From Harmothoe impar (lineage: Eukaryota > Annelida > Polychaeta > Phyllodocida > Polynoidae): a stretch of 64,000 bases of DNA. The notes beneath the pieces were generated by a model that did no database searches, had not been told where the DNA came from, and worked only from the letters and a program-made list of their open reading frames with translations. The DNA lies in the NCBI GenBank assembly GCA_947462335.1, contig OX381714.1, positions 19,626,618 through 19,690,617 on the forward strand, written 5' to 3'. Made by a program: the position numbers and the translations under genes. Below, in pieces: positions 1 to 11,940 of this stretch (the stretch's first letter is position 1; each line of letters starts with the position of its first letter).

Positions 1-129
1 GGTACTCTTTTGTTCAAATGGCTGTAGCATGAACATTTTCTGTTTGATCATAAATCAAAGTTATATAATGCTGTGTCCTATGCAAATAGCAATAGAATTT
101 CAGTAATATCTGAACAAGTGGCATTCCCC

Positions 130-720
130 TTTAAGTGGGGTAGGTGTCATTATAATTTAGCAATGTACCTGTAAACCCTGTGTTGCTATGCAAATAAACA
201 ATTGGAATGGCTGTTGCTAAGCAACCACTGACCCTAGCAACCAATGAATAACACTGTTAAAATCCTAGCAGTCAATTTAGTGGGGGTAGGTGTCATTGAA
301 ATTGAGCTATCTACCTGCAAACCCTGTGTTGCTATGCAAATAAATAATTGGAATGGCTGTTGCTAAGCAACTACTGGCCCTAGCAACCAATGAATAACAC
401 TGTTAAAATCCTAGGGGCCAATTTAGTGGGGGTAGGTGTCATTGAAATTGAGCTAAATACCTGCAAACCATGTGTTGCTATGCAAATAAACAATTAGAAT
501 GGCTGTTGCTAAGCAACCACTGGCCCTAGCAACTAATAAACAACACTGTTAAAATTCTAGGGGCCAATTTAGTTGGGGTAGGTATCATTGAAATTGAGCT
601 AAGTAATCATTAAGTCTGTGTAACTAAGGAAATACAGATTTAGAATGGCTGTTGCTAAGCAACCGCTCAACCTAGCAACAAACCAATAATACCATTGGAT
701 TCCCAGGGCCCAATTTAGGG
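130..720. repeat. 146-bp tandem repeat, about four units, X-box/octamer rich
   Basis: Four direct, diverging copies of a unit of about 146 bp. The word GTTGCTAAGCAAC recurs at 213-225, 359-371, 504-516 and 651-663, spaced 146, 145 and 147 bp. The first three units also carry ATGCAAAT (188-195, 334-341, 480-487), and another copy lies just outside at 80-87. Each unit contains a shared GTAGGTGTCATT segment and a CTAGCAAC segment. GTTGCTAAGCAAC fits the RFX X-box consensus and ATGCAAAT is the POU octamer; binding is not shown. The last unit is the most diverged. Confidence 0.85.
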
Positions 721-949
721 GGGATAGGTGTGGTTCAAATTAGTGTAGGGACCATATTAATGCTATGGGAGAGGTGTTTTTGGCCAATTTGGCGGCCATC
801 TTGGATTTAGGCTGTTTCCATGGTTACCGATTTGTTTTGAAGATGCAACCTAGGCTAAAATGAATCTCCATGACCAAATGAATATCTATGAGAAATTTGG
901 CGCTTTTGTCACTCCGGTAACGATTTTTTGGCTAAGGGACCCTACTAAT

Positions 950-1505
950 AGTGGGACAATCTAATTAACCCCATATAAGAGGAGGTCCCACTTTACATTA
1001 TTAACCAGTTCCAACAGCAAAGATAATGGATGCTCCTCTTACCTATCTCTCCTTAGTCAGTGTATCTTTATCTCTCAACAGGCACTCCACATTATATACA
1101 TGGCCACATACATCATCAGCTTCCCTTGTGGGGATCGGGGAGGTTATCTCTCCCAGAAAGGCTTGGAATGCAACAATTAGGGCTACTTTGGCCATGACAC
1201 AGTGGGAGAAGGCAGGGGAGGGATTCAATCCAAACCCCACCAAACCAGGAATGATAACATCAAGGGATTAACGAAAAATGATGGGCAGCATGTGGACTGA
1301 AAGATCAAAGTCCTAGAGGGGACTAGTTGATTAACGGTTCATGTATATATAGAGGTGTAGAATAACAGGTCTGCGGGAGGGGGTAACAGTCCAGAGGGAG
1401 CATATGATGTTCCCAAAGGTTGGGTCCTATGGTCAATGGGAGGCAACAGCACAACAAAATCTGCTTAGCAATCACTACTCCAAATTAATAAGCACCATAA
1501 AGAAG
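950..1505. repeat. Dispersed repeat R1, copy 1
   Basis: This segment aligns in direct orientation with 6044-6660. Shared landmarks in order are an ATTAACCC...GAGGAGGTCCCA start, CAACAGCAAAGATAAT, a TTATCTCTCAAC...ACAT segment, GATGATGGGCAGCATGTGGACT and a TATATAGAGG tail. Open frames on either strand shift phase between the two copies, so I treat it as an old non-coding duplication or an unidentified repeat, not as a gene. Confidence 0.6.
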
Positions 1506-4500
1506 TGACCCGAGCCTTCATCAAACAAGAAAAGCCCTCTTTTATAATGATGACATTATTTCTTTGAATTCAGAAATACGACATGGCTTCTTTGTGTCTT
1601 GAGAATAAAAACACTAAAAATGTATAAGCATCCCGAAACAATACATTGAACTGATTAAATACGGCATCAAAAATATTACTGTAATTTTATCAAAACACAT
1701 AATATCTACACTCTGCGGTGATTATAATTATAGCAGGTGCACTTCTAATAGATGGATGTCCCTTATCTGAGGCACAGGACCTGCTCCCTAACTGCTCCCT
1801 AAATTGCAATATCCACTTCTGAGTTGCTCCTGAGACAGTCTGTGCTGCTCATGCCCTATCTGTCCCCAGACAGTCTGGGGTGAGAACTAACAGACACAGA
1901 CCTCCATTTATCTCACCCAGCCACCCACTCTCCCTGTCAGAGATCACACTTTATCTCTGCCCATACCTAGATGGGCTGTAGGAACTCTTCTGTGGAAGAA
2001 GGGTAGAAAGCATTACTTCTCTCCTGCAAGCATCACACACTACAGTCTGCCTCCACGCAAATACATAGTTTCAAGGACTATCTTCAATATATCCTTGAAA
2101 AACAATACTTCTGGAATCTATGGAAGAGATAAATCATTTTATACATGATTATCTTAAATGTATGGCATAGGTAGGTATTGAATGTGACCGGGCACCTTTT
2201 GGCAGAGATGAAAGGTGTGCCGGGACTAGCGACTGAAAGCAAGGGTGACAGTTCAAGCCATAATCCAAATGCTGCTATGGCATAGGGCATATTTTGCCAA
2301 TGGTGAAAGATTGAAATCGACCTATATACTTAGCTCTAGGGTGTTATAAAAACCTTTCCAGATAGATGACAAAGACAGTTTCTTTTGACTTTGTAAAAAA
2401 CCCAAATAATTACAGAGTTGAAATAATGTCTTCCAATTCTGTGTATAAAATCACGACACAGATAATATGCTGTATTAGCCACAGATACAGACACTACAAT
2501 GGGAAATATAAGAAGCCAGTCATTGTCTAGCCATCTTTTATAGTTGATAACCATTTCTGTCTCACAGTAGCGAAACTAATCAGTAGAAGTAATCGCTGGA
2601 ACTCCCAGTCATTCATGTGGTAATCTTTTTCCCATTTGGAAGATGGCTACATAATATCTTGCCCGGTTCTCTGCAGTAATACCAGCATTACCTATTTAGA
2701 CACTGCAATAGGATGACTTTCCTTTAGTGCAGCATTTCAATTTGATTATTTATTGAGGCCATGTAAATTTCTTGTTTAGTAATAGATGAGCTTGAACTGA
2801 CTGTGACACCAATACGGTGAAATAATAACACCGCTGTATATCATACTCACCATTTCGGTTCTTAATTGATTAATAACTTAATAAGAGATGGTAGCTATGC
2901 CTAGTGCTATAATATCTACCTGCATACCAGGAACAATACAACACATAACACTGTGGTCTATGAATATATAGCTCATGTCATTCTATGAGAGGCACACACT
3001 TCTCACATAAATCTATAAATCTTTTTACCACAGCAATGTTAGCAAGAGGAGTTACACGGGTGTACCACTATAAGGAAATTGGGAAAGAAGAGATGAGTCC
3101 AGTTCACACTTATCTAGACTGACCATATGATTGCTCTGACACTGTGACATTGCCCAGTCAGCTACTTTCTACTTCCGCGAATAAATATGTTATTTACTTT
3201 GGTGGCATTCTCGTACATTTTCTATCATTTCCTCTCCTCTCTGTGCACCTTGGGAAGGTCACTTTCTTAACTAGATCAAGAGAAGATGACATCTACACCA
3301 CAGTCTGGCTGACTCCTGTTTAAGATACTACTGGGGAAATGCTATTTAAAGGCAATCATTTTCTAGTATTCCCACTCCCATCTGTCTGATAGAGACTTTT
3401 TGTAATAGTCCTTGAACATGATATTTTCTATACACTTATCGATTGGAGTGAAAAGTATGTGCCTAAGAATTTTACCAGATAAAAGTAGTAACTAGACTAT
3501 ATCATAATAGATATCAGATTGCATGTTTTATATATGGATTAGATTTTATGACGGACTGTTGTTTGAAATGCTCCGACACAAAGTGTCTTTTCCCAAACTC
3601 ATTCTCCTTATCATTTAAATGCTTCACATTGCACTAAATAATATCTTTCTCAGCACAAAGTCTTTGTTCTCATTCTCACTAATTCTCTATATAATCATAA
3701 TGCATTTTAATAGGATCCTAAACTCAGAATGATTACCCCAGGGACAACAAAACAGCTATAACAATTGGCAGAGCCTCCATGGAATGTAATTTCCTATAGT
3801 TTATAATGTTTTGATAGGAAATTGTGTGACATGCATGACTACCTGCTTTCATAAATCCTGCAGTAGCCATTTAGAAGCTAGTTTTAAATGGAGCCTTTAG
3901 TGGCAGCTTAGGCAGGTGTAGTTTAATGTGGATTTACTATCACTCAAAGTACAGTGGCTCAGACACATTGCTCATCTATTTAAGGCACTTTGGGAATGAA
4001 AACATGTTCTCTGAGACAGAATTAGCAAAATGGAAATATTGGTTATTTTGAATATGAATTCTATTATGAGTATGCTTGTAATATGACTTAGAATCAAATG
4101 AAATGTAACAGGATTAACAATGGTGGATAGAAATTGAGTGTCATTCAACAACAATGTTTTGTGGAGACCAAACACAAGGAGATCAATTGAAGAGAAAGAA
4201 AACAAATCCAATTTGTATTGTATGCATCACATTGGCTGGCTGTATCCATAGACGTTCACCCTGGCCACTGCTGATGTAGATATTGTCAAGAAATGCTGAA
4301 AGGTTCTGATGTTTTCCAGTGTCTACCTTTTTGTGCCCAGTCAGGGCTGTCAATCAATTTGGCAGGGCCTTATGATGTATATCCCTACCCCTGTTTGGAT
4401 AATGAACCCCTCCTGTATAATCAGAACCACTAACCCATAGCTAATGCTGGTATTCACTGTGTTGGCATTTATCAGTACTGTAGACAAGTAGATTTACTAG

Positions 4501-6043
4501 AGCCTTGCCACTGTTGCAATTGTATTTCCCATTGTACCGTCTATTACATAGAGTGCTCTGAGGTAAAAAAGACCTTATCACTCTTCACAGATCAATATCA
4601 ATTCTTGCTGCTATTTTGCATATAGTGTCTATATTGACCATATGAAATATGGCAATAGCATGAGAGGTGGTATAAAGATTCACCCTATTGATGCTCCTAG
4701 CTGCTGCCTGGGCTGGTACAGACAATACAGCAACTCACAGGGGGCTGAGGAACAGACATGAATGGGGTGATTGTTTCCTGAGGTAAGGAAGGCTAATAGG
4801 ATGTGACTTATCTTTGCTGTATGACCGCTATTAGGTAAGGGATATTGACATGTCATGTAGTGTTCTAGACATTATAGGCGGCTCATAAAGCCCACAATAG
4901 CTATTGGTAATCTTATTGTTCTTATGAGAAGTATTGTCTCCCAAATTGTTATTTAATTTTTTCTTTTGGGATTATTGGCTACTGTTTGAGGACAGTATCG
5001 CTGGGAACATAGCAGATGTCTTCTCACATGGCATTGGTAGGGCGAAGCCTTAGTTGTAGACATTTGCCCGGCATGGTGGCTTGCTCCTAAGATGAGGACC
5101 TCCCTAAGTTGTCGTGACCGTAGCCTATGAATCCACTACATTATTCTTTTGATACGAGACAGTGTTGATACCAGGGATGGAAGGCAGTGGGTCAGGGGAC
5201 CTTCTGCCATCTGGCCACAGTCCGCCCACAGAGATAACAGGCCCTTTGGTGGTTGGCCTCCCTGGGGGGTTAGGGCAAGGGTTGGAGAATCTCTGATGTC
5301 CCTCTCCTTGTATGTGTGTGGGGGTCATCACCACATCACCTCTGCCTTTCCCATCCCCATTGATAGTGCACCAGGTCTGTGATTACATGTACCCCCTGAA
5401 CATTACCTATCTACAACCTGGAGCAATGAACGTCACCGCGCCTATGCACTCCACTCAGTGTCTTTCCATTTACAGAGGTAAATATGAAAGGGATGTTTCC
5501 TACATTCCCAAATGGAAGCCCAGCTCTGAAGTGAGATGTTGCACTCTATGACAGGTACATCACACTTTTTAACACACTAACAACGCAAGGTTTCTGGGAA
5601 AACGAGCTCACACAATGTTAAGTGAGAGGAACAAGGAAATACAGGGACTCAAAACATGAGATTCTCTTGAGATAATTCCAGGGAATTAAAGATAAGAGAA
5701 TTTTGTCATTGACTAAAATGCCTTCATCAATACATAACACAGTAATTGAGGACATGTGAAATTGTCACCTGTACTGTCATAACGTTGTACCAATTGTCAC
5801 CCAAAATATAAAAAAGAGCATTCAATATTGATCAGTAGGCTGTTGCATATGTAATAAATCATAATATATTTATAATATAATATCATGCTATGGTCTAGAT
5901 CGACCTATGTGTTAAAACACTTAACAGGAGTGCTTCTCCATTGTCCATTGTTCTTCTGGATCTTTTTAGGACCCACTTCACCATTTATGTTTGGGAATTT
6001 CCCTCATATACATCACATACATCATATACACACAGCTGGAGGG
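1506..6043. other. Non-coding interval, nothing recognised
   Basis: This is AT-rich sequence with only short open frames (80 codons or fewer) that show no domain motif. I see no RNA gene and no recognisable repeat or transposon end. It could be intergenic or deep intronic. Confidence 0.5.
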
Positions 6044-6660
6044 CCTAATTAACCCTGTATGAGAGGAGGTCCCAATTGCCTCAATTAATCAGGTCCTTGC
6101 CAACAGCAAAGATAATAGAGTGATGCATACCCTTAATACCTCCACACCCCTACCCTAATCCTATGCCATCCGTATCAATCCCTTATCTCTCAACGGCCCC
6201 TACATATTCCTTACATGGTCACATACTATAGCCTCTTCCCCCGGGGGATCTGAGAGCTTATCTCCCCCATAAAGACCTGGTTTGCGACAAAGGCAGTCTC
6301 CTGTTGCCATGGCATAGTGGACAAAGTGGATCTTATCTCTTGGGAGGAATAGGAAAAAATGGTAGGCGTGTTCCACCCCCAACCTCCCTGGTCCCACCAG
6401 ACCAGCGATGATAACATCAGCAGATCAAAGGGAGATGATGGGCAGCATGTGGACTCAAAGATCAAAGCACCGGAGGGGACTGGGCGATTAACGGGTCCAT
6501 GTATATGTGTATATAGAGGAGTAGGGTTACAGGGGGTAATAGTCCAGAGGGACAGTCTAATATTCCTGTGGGCTATCAGTGAATTAGAGGGAGGTACACT
6601 ACCGATTATGCGTTGCAGGCATTGCTCCAATTGAATAAGCACTAAACAGAGTCGACCCAA
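6044..6660. repeat. Dispersed repeat R1, copy 2
   Basis: Second copy of the segment at 950-1505, same orientation. The shared word GATGATGGGCAGCATGTGGACT lies near 6430-6455. The 144-codon minus-strand frame here (6226-6660) agrees with copy 1 only over a short stretch and then changes phase, which argues against a conserved protein. Confidence 0.6.
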
Positions 6661-7613
6661 GCTTTAGACAAAAAAACAAAAGGCTACTTTTTAATGATGA
6701 TGAGGCTATCTTGGCTAATTCGGTAACGGTCCCTCTTTGACAAGTGTCTTTGTAATATTTTATGCCACAGTTATCCACTTAAGGCAATAGAAGCCAGTAC
6801 CTAGATTGCATAACCACCAAGCATTAGCAGGGGATAACCACACTGCTATAATAAGACAGTGGCCCCTTGTACACTGTGAGATATGTCAGATGTTAAAACT
6901 GTGGTATAAACGGAATTATATGTGAATAATCCAGCACTCTAGTTATCCATGGCTAAGGTACTGGGCTTGGCATCTTTACCTCGTACCCTAGCCATGGATA
7001 ATTTATCCTCATACTGGCTTATCCATGTATTATTCCCTTAGTATTCATATATTAGGGATAACGTTCACATCAACAGTAAAGGGGTGGTTGACTTTGATTT
7101 CGTGATGAAATATGACATAGACTCAACATAGGAAAATGTGGCAAAATTAGTGACAGGGGGACGGGCAGGGGGGGGGGGGGTTGAGAAAGGTCCTGATATT
7201 TGTCTTTTGTGAAGGTCCTTTGATTTATAACACATCTGGCTAAATAGTGGCGGGAAGAAAAAAAAGAGCTAAATATGCCAATACCAATAATTTATAATAA
7301 ATCTTGACAATATTGTAGCAGCTATAGAGAAACTGCTGTAATCAGTAATGACTGCCATAATGTCAACATTATAAATAATCAACTAGATTTGTATAATGTT
7401 ACATCAATGTATTGTAGGTCCCCAAGATGCAAATATAATCCAAGGTGCAAAATCAAAATATTTCCTTTACATTGCCAGTATGTAGACTCTGCCTCATGTG
7501 GATTTACCATCTCCAACCTTGGTTTGGGGGACATTGCCCTTCCTCCTCATTAGGAAGTAGGGCGGCTTTACTCAGATTTATTCATGATGCAGTCACTGGA
7601 CTACTGCGTCTCA
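6661..7613. other. Non-coding interval
   Basis: No coding signal was seen. It contains a short inverted stretch around 6945-7010 (TTATCCATGGCTA facing TAGCCATGGATAA) and a G homopolymer near 7171-7180. Nothing else is supportable. Confidence 0.4.
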
Positions 7614-7841
7614 TTAACCCTTTAAGGACGGCATGATACGTGCCCTTGGTCGTCATGATGCATGAATGCAGCCCTGGTGAGTTACTTGCCAGTGCTGCAT
7701 TCAAGCATCATGCCGACCCTTCAGGGTTTGATACACTCCCGAAGACTCGGCAGGATGCACCAATGTACCCACCTGGGCTGCATTGGTGAATCATGATGAC
7801 GAATGTCATCTTTTAATGACATGCCATCCTTAAAGGGCTAA
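7614..7841. mobile_element. MITE-like element of the ATGCATGAATGCAGCCC family
   Basis: About 228 bp bounded by inverted termini: left TTAACCCTTTAAGGACGGCA, and right, read in reverse complement, TTAGCCCTTTAAGGATGGCA. The interior is itself palindromic (CATGATGCATGAATGCAGCCC facing GGCTGCATTGG...CATGATG). Related palindromic stretches occur near 8151, 11255, 24340-24570 and 60240. There is no ORF, so it is non-autonomous. The exact target duplication is not resolvable. Confidence 0.6.
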
Positions 7842-9290
7842 GGCCAGCTGTGAATACTCAGAGTGGGTTCCACCCCAGTGACCTCCTCTACCCAACCACA
7901 AACGACCCCCCTACCTCCTCCCCACTCCTCCCAGGCGTAATGAAATATTTGCAGGCTCCAATACAATTACTGTGCGGTGGGCTAATCCATTAGGCCAGTC
8001 CCAGTCGTGACGATAAAGCATATTCCTTTGTCGGGAGGTGTCAGTGCAAACAAGGCTGTCACTACACTGACCCAGTCACCCAGTCACACATTCCCAGCCC
8101 CCCGTGTGCTAATAACCCTCTATGGGAAGCATTCTGCTTTAATGCGCTATGACCTTGTTCATCATGATGCTTGAATGAAGCCCTGGCTATTCTACTTTAG
8201 GAGTGTATCAACTCTGTAGGGTCGGCATGATGCAATGATTCACCCCTGTTGAGTAGTCTCGCTAGAGATGCATCTTTGCGGCATAACACAATAGAGCAAA
8301 GCACCATGCGGTCCCTAAATTGCTAATGCATGGGAACTGTGCTTCGTCACGTGATTATGGCACATTGTAGGGGGTACTGGAGGAGTGTTGGGGTGGTGTT
8401 GGGGCGGGGGGGGGGGGGTCAGTGGGCCACAGCTGTAGGATCGAACAATAACTGCGGTCCGCCCCCACGCGGAACATCTGCAAGCTGCGGTATTGTCAGG
8501 GAGAGGGAATTGGGAGGTGTAAGTAGGGTAGGCAGATGGGGCCGTGTAGCGGGAACGGTAAGTAGTATGTGGGGAGTGGGATTTGTGTCAGGACAGTGAT
8601 TGCCATGTTGGGGACCCGAATAGTACTTATATTCAACAGCTTATAGGACTAGCTTGGATTTTTATGATTATATGGGGGAGGACTGGTCATGTTGTAAGTG
8701 CTATGCGGTGATTTAAAAAAATCATTATTACTGTATACATAATATTATCTGGTCAATTCTGAAAGTGACTTGCACCGGCAGAGACACCATTTACGTGGCA
8801 TACCAGGTAAGCATGCACCAACCTTAGCTTAGGTTATAATCATGATGCATATTTTATGTTTGAAAGTACACGGGAACTAATATCAATAACTGGGTTAAGC
8901 CTGGACCTGCTTCACGATGCAATAATCAGATCATGCTAGGGTATTAGCCACTGTACAACATGAGGGAAGATTGAGGCAGGCTAGACGCAGACCTAGCAAC
9001 TTCTAAATCCATAATAATGATATTCAGTGACATGTTCTGGGAAAAGGAACCTTAGTGTACCCTGCACTAAGGCCCTTTTTTACAGATTGTGTCACCTCTG
9101 TGTCAATGGAGTACCGTACCGCCACAATAAAGAAACCTAGACGAGACACCTCTGAAGAATGCCTCAGAGTTATATACCGCAGTAATACAGTAGGCAAAGT
9201 AGTTATTCCAGTCCTTAGTAAATAAACCCTGAAGGCAAAAAACAGAAAGCCCTGAGGTCTGCTCGACTTACACGCGACCCGTCAACAATA
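7842..9290. other. Non-coding interval with a MITE fragment and a hairpin
   Basis: At 8151-8255 there is a partial copy of the ATGATGCTTGAATG...GCCCTGG MITE family. A long G run sits near 8405-8420. A hairpin (CCTTAGTG at 9050-9057, CACTAAGG at 9065-9072) matches one at 50811-50833 and is the first recognisable piece of the tandem 6.3-kb unit. The plus-strand frame at 8330-8599 is G-rich low-complexity sequence and is not called a gene. Confidence 0.4.
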
Positions 9291-9490
9291 CACTCTAAAA
9301 ACAGTGTGTTACGTTTACACACTTTTCAACACACTTTTCTGAAGCCACTTTTAACACACTTTTTTGTGGTAACACACTACACACTTTTGGCAAAAGTGTG
9401 TTGAATCTAAAAAGTGTGTTGGTGTACAAAGCCATGGTATTGAGGAGGTGGGGGTTAAAATAGCTGTTCTACACCTTACAGAGTGTGTCA

Positions 9491-9561
9491 GGTGCCGTGG
9501 CTGAGTGGTCTAGGGGCTGGCACATGAGTCCTATCCATGCAGGTTCGAATCCCTTGACAAT
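9491..9561 (+). ncRNA. tRNA-like module 1 (copy 1)
   Basis: It begins GGTGCCGTGGCTGAGTGG, an A-box-like start resembling Ser/Leu tRNA heads. It carries a B box GGTTCGAATCC near 9542-9552 and is followed by a T run near 9567-9572 that could stop Pol III. The 3' side does not pair with the GGTGCCG acceptor side, so this is a tRNA-derived module and not a functional tRNA gene. The same module is at 48311-48381 on the minus strand. Confidence 0.5.
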
Positions 9562-10171
9562 TATTGTTTTTTCAATATCAAGTATGATTACTTTCTATAT
9601 GGGTTAAGAGTTAAATTAGTATAGATTTATTTAATTTCTTGTCAGGTCTATTCATGTTCATACTGTGCATATACTGTGCGTATCACTTTAAATGCTTCTT
9701 ATATCTAGGAAAAGTGTTTATTGAACCGCTCATAATATATAGAAAAGTGGGAATAGAAGTATTATATCAAAACTGACTTTGTATTGACAGTGAACAAATC
9801 ATAGTCAACCACTTTGAACACATCCTAGCTCATGACCCTGGCGAAACTGACACACCTGATAACCAACTGGTGACTGTGGCGCAATGTGCCATGACCGTAC
9901 CACTGTCAGATAGCGTGGGATGGCTGCTCTCACAACCTTTTCTCAGAGTCTCCAGTGGTCCATTGTAGCCTTTTCCCCTCCCGGCTAGGACCACCTTCGT
10001 CAACACTGATATCTGCTATATCTTTACCAGTCGCAAGTGTATTATGCTTCTACGGGTTGAAGCGGATCGGTGCAAGTCTCATGGGAGACCAGGACACCGA
10101 AGGTTCACCGCAGTCTGTCTACCGACACTTACAGACGCGACTCCTGTCAGGACAACTTGTTTCACTTGGGA

Positions 10172-10258
10172 AGATTTGGTGCCAGGTCTTCTCTGGGGAT
10201 CGAACCCAGGACCTCTCACACACTTGTCCAGCCACTTGCTCAGTAGGCCACCAAATCT
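10172..10258 (-). ncRNA. tRNA-like module 2 (copy 1)
   Basis: An 87-nt unit on the minus strand closed by a perfect 10-bp inverted pair (AGATTTGGTG / CACCAAATCT). Inside are an A-box-like GGCCTACTGAGCAAG and a B-box-like arm, CTGGG-TTCGATC-CCCAG, whose 5-bp stem and 7-nt loop have exactly the geometry of a T-arm. It is homologous to 47611-47697. The anticodon arm does not fold convincingly, so no amino acid is assigned. Confidence 0.5.
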
Positions 10259-10880
10259 CCTTGTACAATCATGGTGTACTCCCCACTCAAATAGGTACCA
10301 GAACACACAACAGTGAGGAGACACAAAGTATTCTCAAAGATCACACAACTTCTTACCAGTTACCAGTAAGCTATATAACTTACCCTTGGGTATTGATATG
10401 TTATGACAGGAAGTGGTTCTTAGACAATACAAAGACTGCCCTTATTGAGGGATGCCAATGCACTGACTAATAATTTGCAGGGCTTTATATCTATTATAAA
10501 GACAATAGTTAATCAGCTATTGATAAGCCATGCTTTTACAGCCTTGCAGAACCTCTAATGAGGTCTTATATGGGATGGTTATTTGGTTCATGCAAAGAGC
10601 ATCTGTGTATAGTTGAAGAGAATAAACTTCCCATCTATTTCCAATATGGATCGAGTGAGTTTGCTCATTCAATGAGATTCAAATAATACAGTTTTTGTAT
10701 GTATCTCATTGCAAAGTAAATAGGTGTCATATCTTTCATTGTAGTAGAGGGGATTGGTTGGGGAGGGGGTTGTAAAACAGTTCAACCCCTCCTGAGGGGA
10801 AGAGAAATTTGACACTTCTTGAGGGGGGGGGGACTAAAATATTATGGTCCTTCTTAGAAAATAAACATTTCCATTTGACG

Positions 10881-10957
10881 GTCAGCCCCATTGGGAATCG
10901 AGCCGGGGATCTTCAAGTTCTCAGTCCAAAGACTAGTCCACTGAGCCATTGCGACAG
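10881..10957 (-). ncRNA. tRNA-like module 3 (copy 1)
   Basis: On the minus strand it contains ATGGCTCAGTGG (A box) and GGCTCGATTCC (B box) at tRNA spacing. It is homologous to 46903-46977. Stems are partly decayed in this copy, so it is a tRNA-derived remnant. Confidence 0.45.
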
Positions 10958-11254
10958 CTACTATATGGCTGTAAGAATGAAGCATAGGTACATGATAGAC
11001 CTTTACTGCTGCTGCCCCCTTTTGTATATGATACACACCCCTATGACCTCAAGTGTGTAAGCAGGTAAGTGAGTTGACAAAAAGTGTGTTACAATTCATA
11101 AGTGTGTAAAATCTCAAAGTGTGTTGCAAATTTATGTGTGTTACTCTTAAAGCATGTTCCCACAACACACTGTTCTTAGAGTGTACAGACTATGTGAGGC
11201 TCAGGAGGCTCAGGGGACATGCATGGGTTGACCTGCATGTGAACAGTGATGTCC

Positions 11255-11436
11255 TTCAACCCTTTGAGGACACAATATTGATTTTGTGGTCCATACAATC
11301 AAGCATGATGCCAACCCTACAGGGCTGATACACTATTTAAGAATAGGTATGACGCATGAATGCAGCCCTGGGTTCCCCAGGGCTACATTCATGCGTCATG
11401 GCGACAAAAGACATAGGACCTTAAAGCACTAAGTGG
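11255..11436. mobile_element. MITE-like palindromic element
   Basis: A member of the CATGAATGCAGCCC family. It starts CAACCCTTTGAGGACA and ends AGGACCTTAAAGCAC. The interior has a strong stem (GACGCATGAATGCAGCCCTG at about 11350-11369 facing CAGGGCTACATTCATGCGTC). It has no coding potential. Confidence 0.5.
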
Positions 11437-11940
11437 CCCATAGAAGGCTAACCGGCACTACTCCATTAGGTGAGGGTCAGTGCCTCCTCCAGGGTTTCCG
11501 ATCAATTAGACCCTTCCTTCCACCTAGCGGTAAGGGTAAACCAGCTGTACACCCCTCCAGGTGCTGATGGGATCAGCCGGTGACTCTGACTGGACAACCT
11601 CCCCCCTTCTGACCTACCTTCATACACATACATGCAAGAATTCTTAATGCCTCCTTAAGCATTCAACTTCAGAACACTGCATTTTGAAGATAGTGCGAAT
11701 ACTGTTTAAAATGGAACTAGTGCCTTCTCAGATATAATGAAGATCAATGAGAGAAGGGGTTTGGTTATCATCTTGAACTTGTTAATGAATTAAATCGCCT
11801 TAATATTAATATTTATGCAAACTCAATGCTGCAATACAGTACAATGAAGAGAACACAGACTGAAAGTTGAATAGATTATACATCAGTAGAACAACCCGAT
11901 AGCCTGCCTTAATCCTATCTGCTAATATATAGGCTGTCTC
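11437..11940. other. Non-coding interval within the tandem unit
   Basis: No ORF, repeat end or RNA motif was recognised. It lies between the MITE and the first well-conserved block (c) of tandem unit I. Confidence 0.35.

Larger units (their letters stand above)
9291..11183 (+). mobile_element. Non-autonomous TIR transposon with three tRNA-like modules, copy 1
   Basis: A 1893-bp element. The left end starts CACTCTAAAAACAGTGTGTT and the right end, in reverse complement, starts CACTCTAAGAACAGTGTGTT. It is flanked by TA on both sides (9289-9290 and 11184-11185), which fits Tc1/mariner-like insertion. Subterminal zones are packed with ACACACTTTT / AAAAGTGTGT words. There is no transposase ORF. 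A second, clearly homologous full-length copy lies inverted at 46675-48582. Both copies hold three Pol III-like tRNA modules, one on one strand and two on the other. Confidence 0.8.

Noticed and set aside
9491..9561. Functional tRNA gene
   Set aside because: The acceptor 3' strand does not pair with the 5' GGTGCCG, and the module sits inside a repeated element. The other modules are similarly incomplete.
10079..10470. Protein-coding frames in the 1.9-kb TIR element
   Set aside because: Frames overlap the tRNA-like module and differ in phase between the two copies; no transposase motif.
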